The notes beneath the pieces are model-generated. The model worked only from the letters and a program-made list of their open reading frames with translations. It made no database searches and was not told the origin of the DNA. From NCBI GenBank assembly GCA_018623305.1, contig JAAZVR010000011.1, positions 1 through 17,017 of the forward strand: 17,017 nt of DNA. Direction: 5' to 3'. Within the stretch, counting starts at the first letter, position 1; every line of letters starts with the position of its first letter. This document shows positions 1 through 7,201 of this stretch, piece by piece. This DNA is from Thiotrichales bacterium (GTDB lineage Bacteria; Pseudomonadota; Gammaproteobacteria; JAAZVR01). Made by a program: the position numbers and the translations under genes.

Positions 1-1256
1 ACACTCGACATTGAACCTGTCATTTGCTGACAAGGATAGTTCATATCAATCTCTGCTGGATTAACCATGAACACCTTTGAATCATGCTGTTGGGCTTTGC
101 GGATACGCAAATTCATAATCGGCTGTTCTTTACGAATATTTGAACCCACAATCAAATAGGCTTTTTTCTTATCCAATCCAACAAGTGATGTCGGCATAGA
201 AGGCACACCTGAAATCATTGCTCGGAAATCAGATTGCTCTAGACGGTGGTCGATTGACTCACTGCCCATCGCGCGTGTTAGCTTTTGAGCCAAGTGTAAT
301 TCTTCAAGTGTTGACGTTTCAGAAACCAACGTCGCCAAATCAGAACCGGCTGCCTTAATATGTTCTGCGGCAACCGACAAGGCTGTTTCCCAGTCCGTTG
401 TTTTCCACTCACCGTCAACCTTAATCATTGGTTGAGTCAAACGATCTTCACTATGAATACTTTCATATGAGAAACGATCACGGTCAGACATCCAAACTTC
501 ATTAATTTCTTCATTTTCTGCGGGCACGAAACGATAAACCGTATCGTCTTTTTCATGCACTTGAATGTTTGAACCTGCTGAATCATGAGGCGCTACAGAC
601 TTATGAGACTTCAATTCCCAAGTACGAATCTTGTAACGGAAAGGCTTAGACGTTAAGGCACCCACTGGACATAAGTCAATCACATTACCTGATAACTCAG
701 AATCCACAGAACTTTCAATGAACGTTGCGATTTCCATATGCTCGCCACGGCCAGTCATTCCCAATTCCATGATACCCGCAACTTCTTGTCCAAAACGCAC
801 ACAGCGTGTACAGTGAATACAACGAGTCAAATCCGTTTGAATCAAGGGACCAACTGCTCGACCACCGACAATACGTTTTGATTCAGAGTACAGAGAAATA
901 TCACTGCCATAATCCATTGCAACGTCTTGCAACTCACACTCACCACCCTGATCACAAATAGGGCAATCAAGAGGGTGGTTAATCAGCAAAAATTCCATTA
1001 CTGATTGTTGTGCTTCCAAGGCCTTTTTCGAACGTGTATTCACAACCATACCATCTGCAACTGGCGTTGCACAGGCTGGCACACATTTAGGCGAATTCGC
1101 CACTTCAACCAAACACATACGACAGTTTGCTGCGACCGACAATTTCTTGTGATAACAGAAACGCGGAATATTGATGCCTGCGTCATCTGCAACATCAATC
1201 AACATCGATCCTTCTGCCGCTTCGATTTCTTTTCCGTTGATTTCAACTTTAATCAT
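1..1256 (-). CDS. nuoG: NADH-quinone oxidoreductase subunit G (NuoG), 3' part missing (runs off left edge)
   Basis: Iron-sulfur subunit of the peripheral arm of complex I, which carries electrons from the NuoEF module towards quinone. About 418 codons are open from an ATG at 1256 to the window edge, so the C-terminal part is outside. Visible ligands: [2Fe-2S] N1b cysteines C34, C45, C48 and C62; the N5 set H94, C98, C101 and C107; the N4 set C146, C149, C152 and C196. The region after residue 213 (TWELKSHKSVAPHDSAGSNI) lacks the CxxCxxxC group that holds the extra N7 cluster in Escherichia coli NuoG, so this is the N7-less type. A molybdopterin-oxidoreductase-like domain begins after about residue 260. 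The start is supported by CAGGA 7 nt upstream. It lies 17 nt after nuoF in the same operon; nuoH to nuoN are expected beyond the left edge but are not seen. Confidence 0.97.
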   Translation of the reverse strand, partial: MIKVEINGKEIEAAEGSMLIDVADDAGINIPRFCYHKKLSVAANCRMCLVEVANSPKCVPACATPVADGMVVNTRSKKALEAQQSVMEFLLINHPLDCPICDQGGECELQDVAMDYGSDISLYSESKRIVGGRAVGPLIQTDLTRCIHCTRCVRFGQEVAGIMELGMTGRGEHMEIATFIESSVDSELSGNVIDLCPVGALTSKPFRYKIRTWELKSHKSVAPHDSAGSNIQVHEKDDTVYRFVPAENEEINEVWMSDRDRFSYESIHSEDRLTQPMIKVDGEWKTTDWETALSVAAEHIKAAGSDLATLVSETSTLEELHLAQKLTRAMGSESIDHRLEQSDFRAMISGVPSMPTSLVGLDKKKAYLIVGSNIRKEQPIMNLRIRKAQQHDSKVFMVNPAEIDMNYPCQQMTGSMSS

Positions 1257-1273
1257 AATCTAATCCTGCAGCA

Positions 1274-2548
1274 TCATGCTCGGTCGTAAATTGAGCAACC
1301 GTGCTTAATGTAATGTTCAAATTCTTCGCGGTAGTGTTTAATAAAGCTCACAACAGGCATAGTTGCACCATCGCCTAAGCCACAAATCACACGACCTGTA
1401 ATTTTGTTTGAGACGCCCAATAAAAGATCCAAATCTTTCATTTCGCCTTTACCTTCCAAGATACGCTTAGTAACACGGTGAATCCAACCCGTACCCTCTC
1501 GACAAGGTGTACACTGACCACACGATTCTTCGTAGTAGAAGTAAGTAAGACGCTCTAGCGCTTTAACCATGTCCGTTGTTTCGTCCAAAACGATAACCGA
1601 ACCCGCACCTAAGAATGATCCTGCCTTACCAACACCGTCGTAATCCATTGTCATGTTCATTGCCACATCCGCTGGCACAACCGGCGTTGAGGAACCACCT
1701 GGAATCACAGCCTTAAATTTACGACCTTTCCAGATACCGCCTGCCATCTCTAACAATTCGCTAAACGGTGTCCCCATTGGCACTTCAAAGTTACCAGGAT
1801 TTTCAACATGACCCGATACTGCAAACAATTTTGTACCGCCACTATTCGGTACGCCTAGGTCACGGAACCACTCGCCACCTTTAGCCAAGATCATTGGGAT
1901 CGACGCCAAGGTTTCAGTGTTATTAATTGTCGTTGGACGGCCATACAGACCATAGCTCGCAGGGAAAGGTGGTTTGAATCGTGGCTGACCTTTTTTACCT
2001 TCAATCGATTCAATCAAAGCGGTTTCCTCGCCACAAATATACGCACCAGCACCCGCATGATAGTTCAAATTAAATGAAACACCTGATCCATTAATATTGT
2101 CGCCTAACAAACCTTTTTCATAAGCTTGCTTAACTGCGTTATTGAATCGGTTAATCGGTTCAACAAATTCACCACGAATGTAGTTGTATCCTTGCGTTGC
2201 GCCCAAAACAAAACCAGCAATAGCCATACCCTCAACCAATTGGTGTGGGTTATAACGCAAGATATCACGGTCTTTAAAAGTACCTGGCTCACCTTCATCC
2301 GAGTTACAAAGGATGTATTTTTGTCCTTCTGTACCACGCGGCATGAAACTCCATTTCAAGCCTGTTGGGAAACCCGCACCACCACGACCACGGATATTTG
2401 ATGTTTTAACTTCTTCGATGATCTCTTCTGCGGTCCATTTTCCCGCTAGAATATCATTCCAAACCTTGTAGCCACCTTGAGCGATATAAGTCTCAATATC
2501 CCATGAGTTTTCAAGATGGTTATTTCTGAAACATACTTCATTTGCCAT
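1274..2548 (-). CDS. nuoF: NADH-quinone oxidoreductase subunit F (NuoF), NADH/FMN-binding
   Basis: Catalytic 51-kDa-type subunit of complex I: binds NADH and FMN, takes the hydride and passes electrons to cluster N3. The protein is 424 aa, normal for the family. Visible motifs: glycine-rich FMN/NADH site GRGGAGFPTG at residues 54-63, the NSDEGEPGTFKDR segment at 82-94, a second nucleotide-binding stretch AGAGAYICGEETALIES at 165-181, and the N3 [4Fe-4S] ligands C343, C346, C349 (ESCGQCTPCREG) and C389. No key residue is missing. The ATG at 2548 has GGAG 8 nt upstream and begins 5 nt after the nuoE stop. It forms the NADH-oxidising module with NuoE and NuoG, in the cytoplasm. Confidence 0.98.
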   Translation of the reverse strand: MANEVCFRNNHLENSWDIETYIAQGGYKVWNDILAGKWTAEEIIEEVKTSNIRGRGGAGFPTGLKWSFMPRGTEGQKYILCNSDEGEPGTFKDRDILRYNPHQLVEGMAIAGFVLGATQGYNYIRGEFVEPINRFNNAVKQAYEKGLLGDNINGSGVSFNLNYHAGAGAYICGEETALIESIEGKKGQPRFKPPFPASYGLYGRPTTINNTETLASIPMILAKGGEWFRDLGVPNSGGTKLFAVSGHVENPGNFEVPMGTPFSELLEMAGGIWKGRKFKAVIPGGSSTPVVPADVAMNMTMDYDGVGKAGSFLGAGSVIVLDETTDMVKALERLTYFYYEESCGQCTPCREGTGWIHRVTKRILEGKGEMKDLDLLLGVSNKITGRVICGLGDGATMPVVSFIKHYREEFEHYIKHGCSIYDRA

Positions 2549-2553
2549 ATCGA

Positions 2554-3126
2554 TTACTCCAACCCTTCAAGGATTTCATCCATGCGTTTAGGATCTACGT
2601 TTTCGTAATAATCATTACCAATGTAAATTGCTGGTGCTCCACCACAAGCGCCCAAACACTCAACTTCTTTAATCGAGTATTTACCGTCTGCTGACACTTC
2701 ATTCAGGCCTACACCGAACTTTTCTTTTAGATAATCCAACAACTCATCAGACCCACGCAGCATACAAGAAATGTTTTTACAAACACAAATTTTGTATTGA
2801 CCTACTGGGCTATGTTCATACATTGAGTAAAAAGTTGCCACTTCATAAACAGAAATCGAAGTCACGCCTAAGTAATCCGCAACTTCAGCCATAGACTGAG
2901 CCGTTAAATGACCATTATTCGCATTTTGCACAATCGTCAAAGCAGGCATAATTGCAGACTGACGTTGATCTTCTGGATACTTAGCAAGATGGTCATCAAT
3001 TGCATCTTTAACCCAACCTTGAATCAAAGCCTGACCATCTTGAGTGCCATCCAGTGAATAGTACTGAGCATGATCAATGTCTTGATCAATCAAACCTGCT
3101 GGAATCTTCTTAACTGAATCATTCAT
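2554..3126 (-). CDS. nuoE: NADH-quinone oxidoreductase subunit E (NuoE), thioredoxin-like [2Fe-2S] protein
   Basis: 24-kDa-type subunit of complex I that holds the N1a [2Fe-2S] cluster next to the FMN of NuoF. The protein is 190 aa. After an N-terminal helical region (about 33-100, including SVYEVATFYSMY) comes the thioredoxin-like ferredoxin fold with ligands C116 and C121 (CKNISCMLRG) and C157 and C161 (CLGACGGAP). The N-terminus is some 20 residues longer than many NuoE proteins; the start chosen is the ATG at 3126, which overlaps the nuoD stop as ATGA and has a GGGGAG Shine-Dalgarno site upstream, so the extension looks real. An extra cysteine, C114, lies beside the first ligand. Confidence 0.97.
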   Translation of the reverse strand: MNDSVKKIPAGLIDQDIDHAQYYSLDGTQDGQALIQGWVKDAIDDHLAKYPEDQRQSAIMPALTIVQNANNGHLTAQSMAEVADYLGVTSISVYEVATFYSMYEHSPVGQYKICVCKNISCMLRGSDELLDYLKEKFGVGLNEVSADGKYSIKEVECLGACGGAPAIYIGNDYYENVDPKRMDEILEGLE

Positions 3127-4376
3127 CGGTCAATCTCCCCAAATACGATATCTTGTGTACCGATAATGGCAACCACATCTGCCAATAAATGGCCTTTCGC
3201 CATTTCATCAATTGCGGCCAAATGCGTATAACCTGGTGCACGAATCTTCAAACGATATGGCTTATTCGCACCATCAGATACCATGTAAATGCCAAACTCC
3301 CCTTTCGGGTGTTCTACCGCTGAATACACTTCACCTTCTGGCAATGAATAACCTTCTGTAAACAACTTAAAGTGATGAATCAAAGATTCCATATTGTTTT
3401 TAGCATCTTCACGCTTCGGTGGTGCAATCTTGTTGTTCTCGACCATCACAGGGCCTGGGTTTTCTTTCAACCACTTCACACATTGCTGAATGATCTTGTT
3501 CGATTCACGCATTTCTGCAACACGAACCAAGTAGCGATCGTAACAGTCACCATTCACACCGACTGGAATATCAAAATCCAATTGATCGTACACCTCATAA
3601 GGTTGTTTCTTACGCAAATCCCATGCGATACCCGAACCACGCAACATAGGCCCTGTGAAGCCTAATTGGTACGCACGCTCTGGAGAAACCACACCAATAT
3701 CTACGGTACGTTGTTTCCAGATACGGTTATCCGTCAATAGTGTCTCATATTCATCAACATAACCAGGGAAGCGCTCAGTAAACGCTTCGATGAAATCCAA
3801 CATCGAACCTTGACGATCTTCATTCAGCATCGCGACTTCTTTCGCTTTTGTACGATCACTGATTTCATACTTTGGCATTTCATCTGGCAGGTCACGATAA
3901 ACACCGCCTGGACGATAATAAGCAGCGTGCATACGCGCACCTGAAACGGCCTCATAACAATCCATCAAATCTTCACGCTCGCGGAATGCATACAAGAAAA
4001 CTGTCATGGCACCGATATCCAACGCATGAGCACCCAACCACATCAAGTGGTTCAAGATACGTGTCATCTCGTCAAACATCACTCGAATATACTGAGCGCG
4101 CTCTGGCACTTCAATGCCTGCCAGCTTTTCAATCGCCATACAATAAGCATGCTCATTCGACATCATCGATACATAATCGAGTCGGTCCATGTAAGGCAAT
4201 GATTGGTTGTATGTTTTGTACTCAGCAAGTTTTTCTGTACCACGGTGCAACAAACCAATATGCGCATCTGAACGCACAATCGTCTCACCATCCAATTCAA
4301 GAATCAAACGCAATACACCGTGCGCTGACGGGTGTTGAGGACCAAAGTTCAGAGTGTAGTTTCTAATTTCTGACAT
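3123..4376 (-). CDS. nuoD: NADH-quinone oxidoreductase subunit D (NuoD), 49-kDa type
   Basis: Quinone-module subunit of complex I at the junction of the peripheral and membrane arms; with NuoB it forms the quinone headgroup pocket. The protein is 417 aa. The N-terminal FGPQHPSAHGVLRL stretch (11-24) contains H19, and LPYMDRLDYVS contains Y68; by family knowledge these correspond to the quinone-contacting His and Tyr. Other family signatures are the VSGARMHAAYYRPGGV segment and the C-terminal DIVFGEIDR. Start: the ATG at 4376 lies in a TGATG junction with the nuoC stop (1-nt overlap) and has GGAG 8 nt upstream; a TTG one codon earlier is less likely. nuoC and nuoD are separate genes here, not fused as in Escherichia coli. 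Confidence 0.98.
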   Translation of the reverse strand: MSEIRNYTLNFGPQHPSAHGVLRLILELDGETIVRSDAHIGLLHRGTEKLAEYKTYNQSLPYMDRLDYVSMMSNEHAYCMAIEKLAGIEVPERAQYIRVMFDEMTRILNHLMWLGAHALDIGAMTVFLYAFREREDLMDCYEAVSGARMHAAYYRPGGVYRDLPDEMPKYEISDRTKAKEVAMLNEDRQGSMLDFIEAFTERFPGYVDEYETLLTDNRIWKQRTVDIGVVSPERAYQLGFTGPMLRGSGIAWDLRKKQPYEVYDQLDFDIPVGVNGDCYDRYLVRVAEMRESNKIIQQCVKWLKENPGPVMVENNKIAPPKREDAKNNMESLIHHFKLFTEGYSLPEGEVYSAVEHPKGEFGIYMVSDGANKPYRLKIRAPGYTHLAAIDEMAKGHLLADVVAIIGTQDIVFGEIDR

Positions 4377-5047
4377 CAAGCATTCTCCACAGCAACACCA
4401 TCACGAACCATACGAGGCACATTCACACGATTTTCAATTGAGACAGGCTCATAAACAACGCGCTTTTTAACTGAGTCATAACGCATTTCAACATGCCCTT
4501 CCAAAGGAAAGTCCTTACGTAAAGGATGGCCCACAAAGCCGTAATCCGTCAAAATTCGACGTAAATCTGGATGACCTTCATACACAATACCGTACATATC
4601 AAACGACTCGCGTTCGAACCAGTTTGCACAATCCCAGACTGTTACAACACTCGGTACAACTGGAAATTCATTATCATCCGCAAAAACTTTAACGCGCAAA
4701 CGTACATTCGCTGACAAAGACAACAAATGGTAAACCGAGGCAAAACGAGGACCTTGTAATTCTGAGTTTGTCTCTTCCTCATCATCAAAGTCAAAAACAC
4801 CGCGACTAAAACCTGTGTTCGCTGCGCGCGCTGTTTCCCAATTCTCTTGGCGGTAGGCTAGATAATCCACACCACAGACATCAATCAACTCTTCAAAACG
4901 AAAATCTGACTTCAACGCATTTGCAACATCTAGCCAGTTTTCAGGTGACACAGTGATCGTCAATTCATTAAAGGCAATATGAGAAGCATCCACTTGCTCA
5001 CCAAGGCCTGCCTGTAATTTCGACTGTAAATCTTCTAAATACGACAT
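4376..5047 (-). CDS. nuoC: NADH-quinone oxidoreductase subunit C (NuoC), 30-kDa type
   Basis: Peripheral-arm structural subunit of complex I that packs against NuoD and NuoB. The protein is 223 aa. The family signature ERESFDMYG is at residues 145-153, followed by HPDLRRILTDYGFVGHPLRKDFPLEG, the usual C-terminal hallmark. Between the N-terminal domain and RFASVYHLLSL (101-111) lies an insert of about 30 residues (68-100) containing an acidic run FDFDDEEE; this loop varies in the family. The ATG at 5047 has AGAGG 6 nt upstream and starts 10 nt after the nuoB stop. It is a separate gene from nuoD. Confidence 0.97.
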   Translation of the reverse strand: MSYLEDLQSKLQAGLGEQVDASHIAFNELTITVSPENWLDVANALKSDFRFEELIDVCGVDYLAYRQENWETARAANTGFSRGVFDFDDEEETNSELQGPRFASVYHLLSLSANVRLRVKVFADDNEFPVVPSVVTVWDCANWFERESFDMYGIVYEGHPDLRRILTDYGFVGHPLRKDFPLEGHVEMRYDSVKKRVVYEPVSIENRVNVPRMVRDGVAVENA

Positions 5048-5057
5048 AACTTACCTC

Positions 5058-5534
5058 TTATCGAGCAATAGTATTTGTGCGTTTGATTTTTTCTTGCAGC
5101 TGAATAATGCCGTATAACAAGGCCTCAGCTGTTGGCGGACAACCTGGAACATAAACATCAACAGGCACAATACGATCACAACCACGAACAACTGAATACG
5201 AATAATGGTAATAACCACCACCATTCGCACAAGACCCCATTGAAATAACCCAACGCGGCTCAGACATCTGATCGTAAACCTTGCGAAGAGCTGGCGCCAT
5301 TTTGTTGACCAAAGTTCCTGCAACAATCATCACATCCGATTGACGTGGACTTGGACGAAAGATCACACCAAAACGGTCCAAATCATAACGTGAAGCACCT
5401 GCCTGCATCATTTCCACTGCACAACAAGCCAAACCAAACGTCATCGGCCACAATGAACCCGTACGAGCCCAGTTAATCAATTTATCTGCCGTTGTCGTGA
5501 CAACGCCTTCTTTAAGAATTCCTTCTACTCCCAT
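5058..5534 (-). CDS. nuoB: NADH-quinone oxidoreductase subunit B (NuoB), N2 cluster subunit
   Basis: PSST-type subunit of complex I holding the terminal [4Fe-4S] cluster N2, which reduces quinone. The protein is 158 aa from the ATG at 5534. N2 ligands are visible: the tandem pair C37-C38 (GLACCAVEMM), C102 (GSCANGGGYY) and C132 (VPGCPP). The start is decided by a clear AAAGGAG site ending 7 nt upstream of ATG; a GTG seven codons earlier keeps the frame open but lacks this spacing and would lengthen the overlap with nuoA. As called, the gene overlaps the nuoA 3' end by 10 nt, which points to translational coupling. Confidence 0.98.
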   Translation of the reverse strand: MGVEGILKEGVVTTTADKLINWARTGSLWPMTFGLACCAVEMMQAGASRYDLDRFGVIFRPSPRQSDVMIVAGTLVNKMAPALRKVYDQMSEPRWVISMGSCANGGGYYHYSYSVVRGCDRIVPVDVYVPGCPPTAEALLYGIIQLQEKIKRTNTIAR

Positions 5535-5881
5535 TCCAGCGCTCCTTTCTTCCACTCATAGATAAAGCCAACCACAAGGATGGTTAAGAAAACGGCCATG
5601 GCCAACAAACCTGCCAAACCAATTTCATCAATCGCAACCGCCCACGGGAACAAGAATGCGATTTCTAAATCAAAAATGATAAATAAGATTGCAACCAAGT
5701 AGAAACGGACATCGAATTTCATTCGAGCATCCTCAAACGCCTCAAAGCCACACTCATAAGGCGAATTTTTTTCTGTGTCAGGCTTTTGCGGACCTAGCAA
5801 GTAACCTGCAACAATTGGCCCAATACCAAAAGCGATCCCTAAAACCACAAAAAACAAGACTGGCAAATATTGTTCAATCAT
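5525..5881 (-). CDS. nuoA: NADH-quinone oxidoreductase subunit A (NuoA), membrane subunit
   Basis: Small membrane subunit of complex I located near the quinone entry site. The protein is 118 aa, typical. Three hydrophobic segments are visible at about residues 6-29, 60-82 and 88-110. The loop between the first two carries the conserved SPYECGFEAFEDAR motif with its cysteine, and the second segment contains FDLEIAFLFPW, both characteristic of NuoA/ND3. The ATG at 5881 has GAGGGA upstream. First gene of the nuo set; the 26 nt between it and the tRNA-Leu gene leave little room for its own promoter, so it is probably read from the tpiA-secG-tRNA transcript. Confidence 0.97.
   Translation of the reverse strand: MIEQYLPVLFFVVLGIAFGIGPIVAGYLLGPQKPDTEKNSPYECGFEAFEDARMKFDVRFYLVAILFIIFDLEIAFLFPWAVAIDEIGLAGLLAMAVFLTILVVGFIYEWKKGALEWE
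5542..5548 (-). promoter_or_regulatory. Ribosome binding site that sets the nuoB start
   Basis: On the minus strand the sequence reads AAAGGAG, then 7 nt, then ATG at 5534. It lies inside the last codons of nuoA and selects the ATG rather than the upstream in-frame GTG at 5555. Confidence 0.8.
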
Positions 5882-5907
5882 GTCGTTCCCTCGACTCTTT
5901 TAAATAA

Positions 5908-5992
5908 TGGTGCCGATGGCCGGACTTGAACCGGCACGAGTTACCTCACCACCCCCTCAAGATGGCGTGTCTACCAATTCCACCACATCGGC
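5908..5992 (-). tRNA. leuU: tRNA-Leu (anticodon GAG)
   Basis: An 85-nt cloverleaf with encoded CCA can be folded by hand. The acceptor stem GCCGATG pairs with CATCGGC, followed by ACCA. The anticodon arm is CCATC / TTGAGGG / GGTGG with one T-G pair, giving GAG, which reads CUC and CUU leucine codons. A class II variable arm (TGAG GTAA CTCG) is present, as required for leucine. The T arm is GCCGG TTCAAGT CCGGC. The gene starts 9 nt after the secG stop and ends 26 nt before nuoA, so it must be cut out of a longer mRNA. The secG - tRNA-Leu(GAG) pairing is the same as secG-leuU in Escherichia coli. Confidence 0.97.
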
Positions 5993-6001
5993 AAATTCTG
6001 T

Positions 6002-6316
6002 TTACTGACCTACCGGAATAGTCGGAAGATCCGTTTCAGGCTGAACCTGCTCCACTTGCTCTACCACACTTGTTTTTGATTTATGCGCATCTGCCGCCAA
6101 ATAAGCCAAAACCAAGCTTGTAACAAAAAACAATGTCGCTAAAAGGGCTGTCAAGCGTGAGAAAACCGTCGCACCACCTGCAGCACCGAAAACTGAGTTA
6201 GAACCGCCTCCACCAAGAGAAGCGCCCGCATCTGCACCTTTACCATGCTGAATCATGACTAAACCAATGATCCCAACAGCAAGTAATAGATGAATAATTA
6301 ATACAACCTGAAACAT
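6002..6316 (-). CDS. secG: Preprotein translocase subunit SecG
   Basis: Auxiliary membrane subunit of the SecYEG translocon that assists SecA-driven export. The protein is 104 aa. Two hydrophobic segments (about 2-21 and 50-73) flank a small glycine/alanine-rich cytoplasmic loop with the family motif VMIQHGKGADAGASLGGG, followed by GSNSVFGAAGGATVFSRLTA. The C-terminal tail after about residue 75 is polar and not conserved. Start: the ATG at 6316 has AGAGG 5 nt upstream; the frame stays open upstream into the tpiA end, but that extension has no ribosome binding site. It lies 10 nt after tpiA and 9 nt before tRNA-Leu. Confidence 0.97.
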   Translation of the reverse strand: MFQVVLIIHLLLAVGIIGLVMIQHGKGADAGASLGGGGSNSVFGAAGGATVFSRLTALLATLFFVTSLVLAYLAADAHKSKTSVVEQVEQVQPETDLPTIPVGQ

Positions 6317-6326
6317 ATAAGCCTCT

Positions 6327-7076
6327 TTATTTTGCTGCCTTACAAATCGCAGCAAATTCTGCAGCGTCCAGCGAAGCTCCGCCCACTAAACCGCCATCTA
6401 CATCAGGCATCGAAAACAATTCTTCTGCATTAGCTGCTTTAACACTGCCGCCATACAAAATCGTTGTTTGCTTTGCCACATTCTGATCATGTCCCGCCAA
6501 ACGATTACGAATAAACGCATGAACCTCTTGAGCTTGCTCAGAAGTCGCTGTTTTACCCGTACCAATCGCCCAAACAGGCTCATAAGCAATAACAATATTC
6601 TCAAACGCATCAATACCACACGTTTCAATTGCTGCATCTAATTGAGCAGCAATCACCGCTTCCGTCTGTTCTGATTCGCGATCTTCTAGATGCTCACCCA
6701 CACAAAACAAGGGCGTCAAACCTGCATTTAAAGCCACCTGTGTTTTCTGAGCAACTAACTCATTCGTTTCACCGTGATTATCACGACGCTCAGAGTGTCC
6801 AACAATAACGTATTCACAACCAAAGTCGTTCAACATCTCTGCTGAAATCTCACCTGTGAATGCTCCACTTGCTTCCGTGCTCAAATCCTGACCACCAAAA
6901 CCAACTTGAGAGCCAGCCAGCAAATCACGCGCTTGCGACAAATAAACAAATGAAGGGCAAACCGCCACTTTGGCAGTCACGTCATCCAATTGTTCCAACA
7001 ATCCTTTTAATAATGCTTCATTGTTTTCCAACGAACCATTCATCTTCCAATTACCCGCAACTAGAGCCTGTCTCAT
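6327..7076 (-). CDS. tpiA: Triosephosphate isomerase
   Basis: Interconverts dihydroxyacetone phosphate and glyceraldehyde 3-phosphate in glycolysis, gluconeogenesis and Calvin-type carbon flow; cytoplasmic TIM barrel. The protein is 249 aa. The N-terminal VAGNWKMNG gives N9 and K11; the electrophilic H94 is in VIVGHSERR; the catalytic base E166 is in AYEPVWAIGTGKTA, which is also the flexible lid; the phosphate-binding YGGSVKAANAEEL and GGLVGGASL follow. The start is ATG at 7076, giving MRQALVAGNWKMN at the N-terminus; a GTG three codons upstream is possible but unsupported. First gene after the promoter-like region at 7116-7151, followed by secG after 10 nt. Confidence 0.98.
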   Translation of the reverse strand: MRQALVAGNWKMNGSLENNEALLKGLLEQLDDVTAKVAVCPSFVYLSQARDLLAGSQVGFGGQDLSTEASGAFTGEISAEMLNDFGCEYVIVGHSERRDNHGETNELVAQKTQVALNAGLTPLFCVGEHLEDRESEQTEAVIAAQLDAAIETCGIDAFENIVIAYEPVWAIGTGKTATSEQAQEVHAFIRNRLAGHDQNVAKQTTILYGGSVKAANAEELFSMPDVDGGLVGGASLDAAEFAAICKAAK

Positions 7077-7115
7077 AAAATCCACTCAACACTTTGCTAT
7101 AAAAAATCTTCGGAA

Positions 7116-7151
7116 TGATAGCTGTATAAAACTTTCTTTTCAATATTGCAA
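7116..7151 (-). promoter_or_regulatory. Candidate sigma-70 promoter for tpiA-secG-tRNA-Leu-nuo
   Basis: On the minus strand TTGCAA (7146-7151) is followed after exactly 17 nt by TATACA (7123-7128). That matches 4 of 6 consensus bases in each hexamer with ideal spacing. Transcription would start near 7116, giving a leader of about 40 nt before the tpiA ATG. It lies in the 125-bp gap between glmM and tpiA, the largest in the window. No convincing terminator follows glmM, so read-through from upstream may add to it. Confidence 0.5.
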
Positions 7152-7164
7152 TTTTGTGACAATC

Positions 7165-7176
7165 ATTCTATAGAAT
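7165..7176. repeat. 12-bp perfect palindrome upstream of the tpiA promoter
   Basis: The sequence ATTCTATAGAAT is its own reverse complement. Its centre lies about 55 bp upstream of the predicted transcription start, 13 bp above the -35 hexamer. That position would suit an activator or repressor site, but the sequence is AT-rich and I recognise no known operator. A 7-bp inverted repeat (7113-7119 against 7162-7168) also brackets the promoter and partly overlaps this palindrome. Confidence 0.3.
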
Positions 7177-7201
7177 CAAGTATAGCTTTAAAAACAAACA
7201 C

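Noticed and set aside
3872..4366. Plus-strand open frame of 164 codons opposite nuoD
   Set aside because: It lies wholly antisense to the well-supported nuoD; the product is low in hydrophobic order, with no recognisable domain.
5051..5326. Minus-strand frame inside nuoB in another phase
   Set aside because: It overlaps the N2 ligand coding region of nuoB and shows no family signature.
5535..5555. Longer NuoB from an in-frame GTG
   Set aside because: The internal ATG at 5534 has an AAAGGAG site at 7 nt and matches the normal NuoB N-terminus.
7077..7201. Terminator after glmM
   Set aside because: Several short AT-rich inverted repeats exist, but none has a GC-containing stem followed by a T-run.
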